Origin: Paratinospora sagittata | Lineage: Eukaryota; Streptophyta; Magnoliopsida; Ranunculales; Menispermaceae | Direction: 5' to 3' | Assembly: GCA_035771175.1 (NCBI GenBank) | Contig: CM069602.1 | Coordinates: forward strand, 11,679,116-11,743,115 | DNA: 64,000 nt | Part shown: positions 58,600 to 64,000 of the stretch, piece by piece | Layout of the letters: the number at the start of each line of letters is the position of its first letter | How positions within the stretch are numbered: the first letter of the stretch is position 1 | Translations under genes and position numbers: made by a program | Notes under the pieces: model-generated | Told to the model about the DNA's origin: nothing | The model's database searches: none | The model's input: only the letters and a program-made list of their open reading frames with translations

Positions 58600-60668
58600 A
58601 ACATGAAGAGTTTGTTAAAAAGTGGGGTCCTACCGGTATTAAAGTAAAGAGGTATAGCTTTCTGTCTTAATTTTTTTTAGTCATCTTTATATATAGACTT
58701 TGGCAAGAAGATAAGTTTTCATTTCAGATAATAAATTTGAGATGATACGCCAACTTTTGCGTACACTAGTGCCCACATGCATGATCTTCTTGTTTAATAT
58801 GACTACTTGTTGATAGATGATTTGTCTAATGACACAGAGAACGTGAAGACCATCTCGAGCGAACGATTCACGTGAGACTGTGTGACGTTGTATTAGGATG
58901 GTTCTTGGAAGATATATTTATTATACTTTATTTTTCTTATTTATTGATTAAGAGTTTAAAACTTTTATGTGACAATAAGATCTCAAATTCTACAACTAAT
59001 ATTGTTACTTTTCTTGTAAAAAAACATTGATGTTGATTATGCGTAGATAAATGAAAATGTTTTTTTTTTTTTTAATTTAAAATTTGGACAAGATGAAGAA
59101 ATTACATGTAAAGTAATGTAAAAAAATAAGAGACATGTAAAGTAATAGAGATTTGTTAAACTATTGGTTGCATTATTATGATGAATTTTTTAAATAAAGG
59201 ATATATAATTATAGAGTTTAAAATTTTACTTTAAGATCATCAGTTTCTTAATTAAATAATTAAGTAATTTTTTTGTCAAAAACTAATTAATTAATTCAGT
59301 TCTAACCTTCTAGGCTGCTGGATGAGGAGGCCAGATACTGGAATCCTTATCTAATACAACCAGTGCTTGTCGTTCTTATAATTCTTTTTTTTTTTTTTTC
59401 TCCCTCAAGTGATCCATCTCCTTGGTGGCAGAAAAATAAAAAATAAAAAAAGTGATCCCTCATTCCATCACCTCGAATAGTCAAAGACAGGCTAACTGTC
59501 CATGCATGTTGGTTAATCTCTTTGTGATCTGGTTCTTAATTACCATTTATGTATATAAAAATACTTGAATATATCACCAAAACGATATTTTTGCCAAAGT
59601 TTATGGAAGTGTTTTTTTTTTTGTAAGGTTGTATTGGTATTTGGTATTACGGAAATGAGTAATATTACAAAAATAATGCTACATAGATTAAAAACACTAC
59701 ATTAATTACCATAAATTACTGTCACATCAACCTTTTACTTTAATACATCAAAATAACACATTTTTTTTTAATAAAATTACAAAATGATGTGGATGCTTGA
59801 CACTTCAGATTTGTAACCATTGGTGTAAGAATTTCAATCTCTTTAGCATTTTTTACATTACAATTGACATCCAAAATGTATATTTAAAGTGTACAATATC
59901 TTTACACATAATTGGATTGCTTCGAATCATGTGTTAGTTTATGATTCGAGATAATTTATTGGTGTTTAATGATGCATGTACACTTTAGACATATATTTTA
60001 AATGTCACTTTAGCATTTTCTCATGAAAATTTGGTGGGTAAGAGTTCTTTATTTTTTAATTAAATAATTCACATATTTTTAGATAATAAATAAAAATGTA
60101 AAGTAAAACACTTAAATAGAGCACTTATTGCTAGGGGTGACAATTTAGTCCGAGGCTTATAGGTCTAACTCGACCCGCTATAAATGACCTGATTCAAACT
60201 CTGGCCTAAACATAATTAAAATTTTGTTATATAAATATATAATTAAAGTATATATAGTATATATAAATATAATACGTACTACATACATAATACATTGTGT
60301 CAAAAAAAAATATAATGTGTATATGATGATAAAAAAAACTTAATCAAGTGTATTATTACAATTAAGAGTGTATAAAATGTGTATAATATATATTTAATTA
60401 AGTCAATAGTGTTATTTAATTAAGGGTTTATATTTGCATTATATATACATTATTAAGAATAAGTTCAATTAAGTATATAATACGAATAATCCACATACCT
60501 AGTCCATTTCTTAATAAAATAAATAATCTACATACCTATTCTATTTCTTAATAAGAGTATATATAACATACAATTATAGTATGAAATGGTAAAAATAAAA
60601 CATAATTAAGATTCAAGAGTATTATATAATTAGATAATATATTATACATACATATACAAACGCACAAA

Positions 60669-60726
<58 letters not shown>

Positions 60727-60862
60727 AAATATACTTTATTAAGTATACTCTCTAAAAGTATGTAGTAGGGATGGATATAAATATATAATAAATTTAACTA
60801 AATTCTAATAAGGATTGAGCTAAAATTATGAAAGAAGAAGATATATTATCTGTCACACCTGG
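58600..60862. other. Intergenic, AT-rich
   Basis: The left end is the promoter region of the T2 ribonuclease gene. Further right there are homopolymer runs and many short AT-rich repeats but no supported gene. A segment near 60137 (GCTAGGGGTGACAATTTAGTC) resembles the start of dispersed short plant repeats, without a clear partner. Confidence 0.55.
60670..60724. repeat. (TA)n microsatellite, about 27 units
   Basis: A pure TA run of about 55 bases. It may extrude as a cruciform and is likely length-polymorphic. Confidence 0.9.
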
Positions 60863-60908
60863 GTAGGGGAAGCTTGCGCAACCTAGTGTGACAAAAAAGC
60901 CTTATCTA
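60856..60908. repeat. Fragment of the SINE-like repeat found at 34-35 kb
   Basis: CACCTGGGTAGGGGAAGCTTG...TGTGACAAAAAAGCCTTAT matches the tail half of the copies in the 34084-35206 cluster (CACCCTGGGTAGGGGGCACT...GACAAAAAAGCCTTAT). It directly abuts the gypsy relic. It shows that the family is dispersed and that this tail is its usual end. Confidence 0.75.
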
Positions 60909-61983
60909 TTACTCAATGTGTTGATATTTGTGCTCGGATGCATGTTCAGCTAATTGATACTCATATTCAGAGAGTAAAATTTATGATGAGACGAATATGA
61001 TATCAGTATGAAAGATTATGAAATTGGTAATATAGATTGTGTTAAATGAAGATGAGATTCAAATGGTATCTTATGGGTTATAGGTAGATATAATACCATT
61101 TGGATGACCATTGGTGGACTGATAAGTCTATGTATTCTTTCAATGAACACCAAAATTCTAGTGATAGACTGAGCAGATTGTATATGTGCGAGATAGAGAG
61201 ATTGTATGAGAGTACGCAGATATTTGTTATGTCGGATTAAGTTTCGAAGATTGTGTCGAGATCTAATATATGATGCAGACTCGATTGGTACTCATCTCCT
61301 TCTCAGTGTGATACTTTACTCTCAGACTGGTTGACAGACTGAGAGAGTGATTTTGATGCTTGTGAGCATGCTCGGGTCTGGTATACTTGAATTTTGGTGG
61401 AAGTTGGAAGGATTATTTTATTTGTGTAAACTTGTGTGTATAAATAGCTATTATCATAGTATAATGGTGACACTCTAAAGGTTTTACAGTAAGCCTTATA
61501 GATCTCCAACTTGTTGATTTGAAAGTATGAAGTTATTGTTATTGGTGCCAGAGGATATTATTAAATACACAAGGTTGGTTATAGGCCTTGAAATTTAGTG
61601 TGGCTGACTCAGTTTTTCTAAGGGTCTTACCACAGAATGACCAAATGAGAATTGAGATGAAAAGAAAGCTTGGACCGCGATTTGTTGGACCATTAGAGAT
61701 TCTTGATTAGGTATGTCCATTGGCTTACCGATTTGCTCTACTGTCACAGTTAATAGGTGTCCATAATATTTTCTCTATATTGATGTTGAGGAAATGTCAT
61801 TCGGGTTCCATATATGTTATGAATATAACTCAACTCTAAGTTGGGGAGGATACCACGTATCAAGAAGAGCAAACATGAAGCGGAAATATAAAATGCGGGA
61901 GCAGTTTTTTGGAATTGAGTATTACTTGAGGAATAGTCCTTGATTCTAAATTTCGAGGACAAAATTCCTTAAGTTGGGGAGAT
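60909..61983 (+). pseudogene. Gypsy-3: degraded integrase to chromodomain-like remnant
   Basis: The DNA resembles the 12460-14020 part of Gypsy-2 with many substitutions and deletions: TGTTGATATTTGTGCTCGGA near 60920, TAGACTGAGCAGATTGTATA near 61160, CAGACTGAGAGAGTGATT near 61335, and TGTCCATAATATTTTCTCTA near 61757 equals the VHNIF segment. It is about 1.1 kb where Gypsy-2 has 1.56 kb. No frame is open. A purine tract (AAGTTGGGGAGAT) precedes the LTR. Confidence 0.8.
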
Positions 61984-64000
61984 TGTAACACCACGTAGTT
62001 TTAATAAAATACATACGTTGAAGTACGCGTATATCGAGATGTATAATACACATATTTTATACGTAGGAGCCAAATATACGCATGTATGATTAGTAAATAA
62101 ATAAAATTATAAAATGAAGATGACACATATGGGATCATCTTATATGAGTGCTTACAATTTAAAAAATTGAAGTTGAATTAAATTGATTAATTTATGGGGT
62201 TGGTTAATTAAATATGTGGATTGGAGTATGATTTAATGACTTAATGAATAATATGATTTAATGCATGTGTGTATATGAATACATGTGAAATAAGTGAATT
62301 GAGTTATAAATTCAATTAAGAAAATGGTGTAGATTGAAATTGAATTATTAAATGAATTATATAAATGAGATGAGTTGAATTCAATGAAATTTGATGGAGG
62401 AGTTGGTTATTAAGGAGAGCCTAGGTGCATTGGATCATTTTGTATATGTAAATATCAACTCTCATATTTAATCTCAATCTATCTCAACCGTTGAAATAAA
62501 AAAAAGAAAAAGAAAAAGAAGAAGAAGAATAGAAAGAGAAGAAAGAAGTTGCTGAACGAGAAAGAAAGAAAGAAAGAAAAAAGAAAGAGAGAAAAAGAAA
62601 AAGAAAGAAAGAGAAGAAGGAAGAGGAAATGAAGGGAGAATGCGAGATTTGCGTCAAATCGGGACTCGCGGTAAGTGATTTTCACTCTATTTCTTCGTAA
62701 AATTAATATCTAAGCTAGATGTAACGATTCTAGCAGAGTAATTTTAGTTATGAAAGTTGTTTTACAGTGTTTTTAAAATAGGAGTTTTGACCCAACTTGA
62801 ACGAAAATTTGTTCGAAAGGTGGAAAAACACTCCCTAGACTGTAGGAGCCCCGAATATGTGGTTCGATTTCAATTATGTGTTCATTTGGAATTTTTATAG
62901 CCATTGGAAGTTTGTTGGAAGTTAGAATTATATTAGAAACCTTTCGAATCATATTAAAACCCAATGAAACTCCAGTTGAAGGCTATAGAATGGTAGAATA
63001 AACTGTTGTGAGTCCATCGATGCTAATTTCATGATTTTTGAGATCGTTTGACAATTTTAGTAAAAATTTACATCTTGCCAATGAATAGTGACGACGTGAA
63101 CAGTACTGTGAATAGTACTGTGATTATATCCGGTGAATAAAATGGAATTTGACTCTAGTGAAACTTCGGTTTGAGATCATAGAATCGTAGAAAACCGAAT
63201 TCCGGACGTTTCGATGTTAAGATTGTGATTTTTGGATATGATTTGATATTTTTAGTAACTAAATATATGATTTTGGTGAGTAAAATTGACTTTCGTGACC
63301 TTCGCGACCGTGTAAAATCTTAGTAAAATACCTGTTGAAGGTAGTAGAATGATAGATGACTGATTTTATGCGTGTCGATGTGGACAGAATAATTTTAGAA
63401 ATGTTCTAGATTTTTAATAAAATTGATATATGTTCCAGTAAAAAAAAAAACTGAGAATTAGTGAAAATATGAATTGGAACTCTATTTTCACTGTTCTTTC
63501 CTGTGGACATATCTAGATTGACCACAGAAACGAGATAATAGTTTCTTCAACTGCTTAATGGAGTTGGAATCTAAATTCACAAATATAATATTTTTCAGGT
63601 GGATCTTTATTATTAGTGATTTGAAGTGAGTTGAGAAATTGAATATGTACATAGATATGAATAAATGAAATTGAATTATGGAGTGGTTGTGACAGGTTGA
63701 GTTAGTTGATTTTAAATTGGAGCTGGACTCGAAAACGACGATGATTGTGTTTAAGTTGGAACGTGTTGTACTGTGAGTATAGTTTTCTTGATATGGTTCT
63801 TATATGACATTGTATACATATAAAATGTTTGATTGTATGTATGTTATATTTATATATAATGCATTGAGTTTTATGGATCATGCAAACTGATTTTAGCAAT
63901 TGGAGCTTGTAATGATGTCATTTCGTTAGGAATTAGACCCGGATGAGGTTTTGAAAAACCTCATTGTCAGTAGGCCTGTCCTAACAAGGGTTGCGATCCT
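61984..64000 (+). mobile_element. Gypsy-3 3' LTR, truncated by the window end
   Basis: This LTR starts TGTAACACCACGTAG and aligns with the Gypsy-2 LTR along its length, including the AG-rich block, GGGACTCGCGGTAAGTG (about 62662) and AATTAGACCCGGATGAGG (about 63930). That last string is about 690 bases further from the LTR start than in Gypsy-2, so this is a longer, separate subfamily with extra sequence at about 62870-63500. Its right end and flank are outside the window. Confidence 0.85.

Overview
The window is nuclear DNA of a flowering plant, most likely a eudicot. The evidence is intron-containing genes with plastid transit peptides, AT-rich intergenic DNA, and plant-type Ty3/gypsy and Ty1/copia retrotransposons primed by initiator tRNA-Met. 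I cannot name the species.

Layout. (1) 1-19643 is a nest of retrotransposons. A copia element, of which only the RNase H end and 3' LTR are in view (18539-19643), was split by a Tekay-like gypsy element (Gypsy-1, 246-18538). Gypsy-1 was split by a younger relative (Gypsy-2, 7073-16052, 5-bp target duplication CTACA), and its 5' LTR seems to be cut by yet another LTR element ending at base 245. (2) 20474-32487 is a gene block: a GDSL esterase/lipase (-), geranylgeranyl reductase CHLP (+), plastid ribosomal protein uL18c (+) and a DMP/DUF679 membrane protein (+). (3) 33346-40040 is transposon-rich intergenic DNA, with a long-inverted-repeat element filled by alternating head-to-head copies of a tRNA-derived SINE-like repeat, and a 0.86-kb non-autonomous TIR transposon. 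(4) 40045-52451 is a GALT1-type beta-1,3-galactosyltransferase gene whose likely 5' UTR intron holds a gag-protease-only copia element and a MITE. (5) 53676-58592 holds plastid NAD-malate dehydrogenase (+) and a secreted T2 ribonuclease (-), which converge. (6) 58600-64000 is AT-rich DNA, a fragment of the SINE-like repeat, and an old gypsy relic with an LTR that runs off the window.

The host genes do not form one pathway. Three act in plastids (CHLP supplies phytyl chains for chlorophyll and tocopherol, uL18c is a ribosome part, NAD-MDH handles malate/oxaloacetate redox) and three act in the secretory or endomembrane route (GDSL enzyme, GALT1, RNase T2). Two neighbour pairs, GDSL-CHLP and GALT1-RNase T2, match what I recall of Arabidopsis chromosome 1 gene order, which suggests conserved microsynteny. 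Exon joins were worked out by hand from reading frame, splice consensus and family similarity; all joins keep frame.

The least ordinary signals are the conserved splice-site architecture in the gypsy leader regions, the palindromic SINE-like cluster at 34.1-35.2 kb, the gag-only copia element in the GALT1 intron, a GC-AG intron in the uL18c gene and a T25-G27 tract in the same gene. I found no CRISPR array, tRNA or rRNA gene and nothing that is clearly a new protein-coding system.
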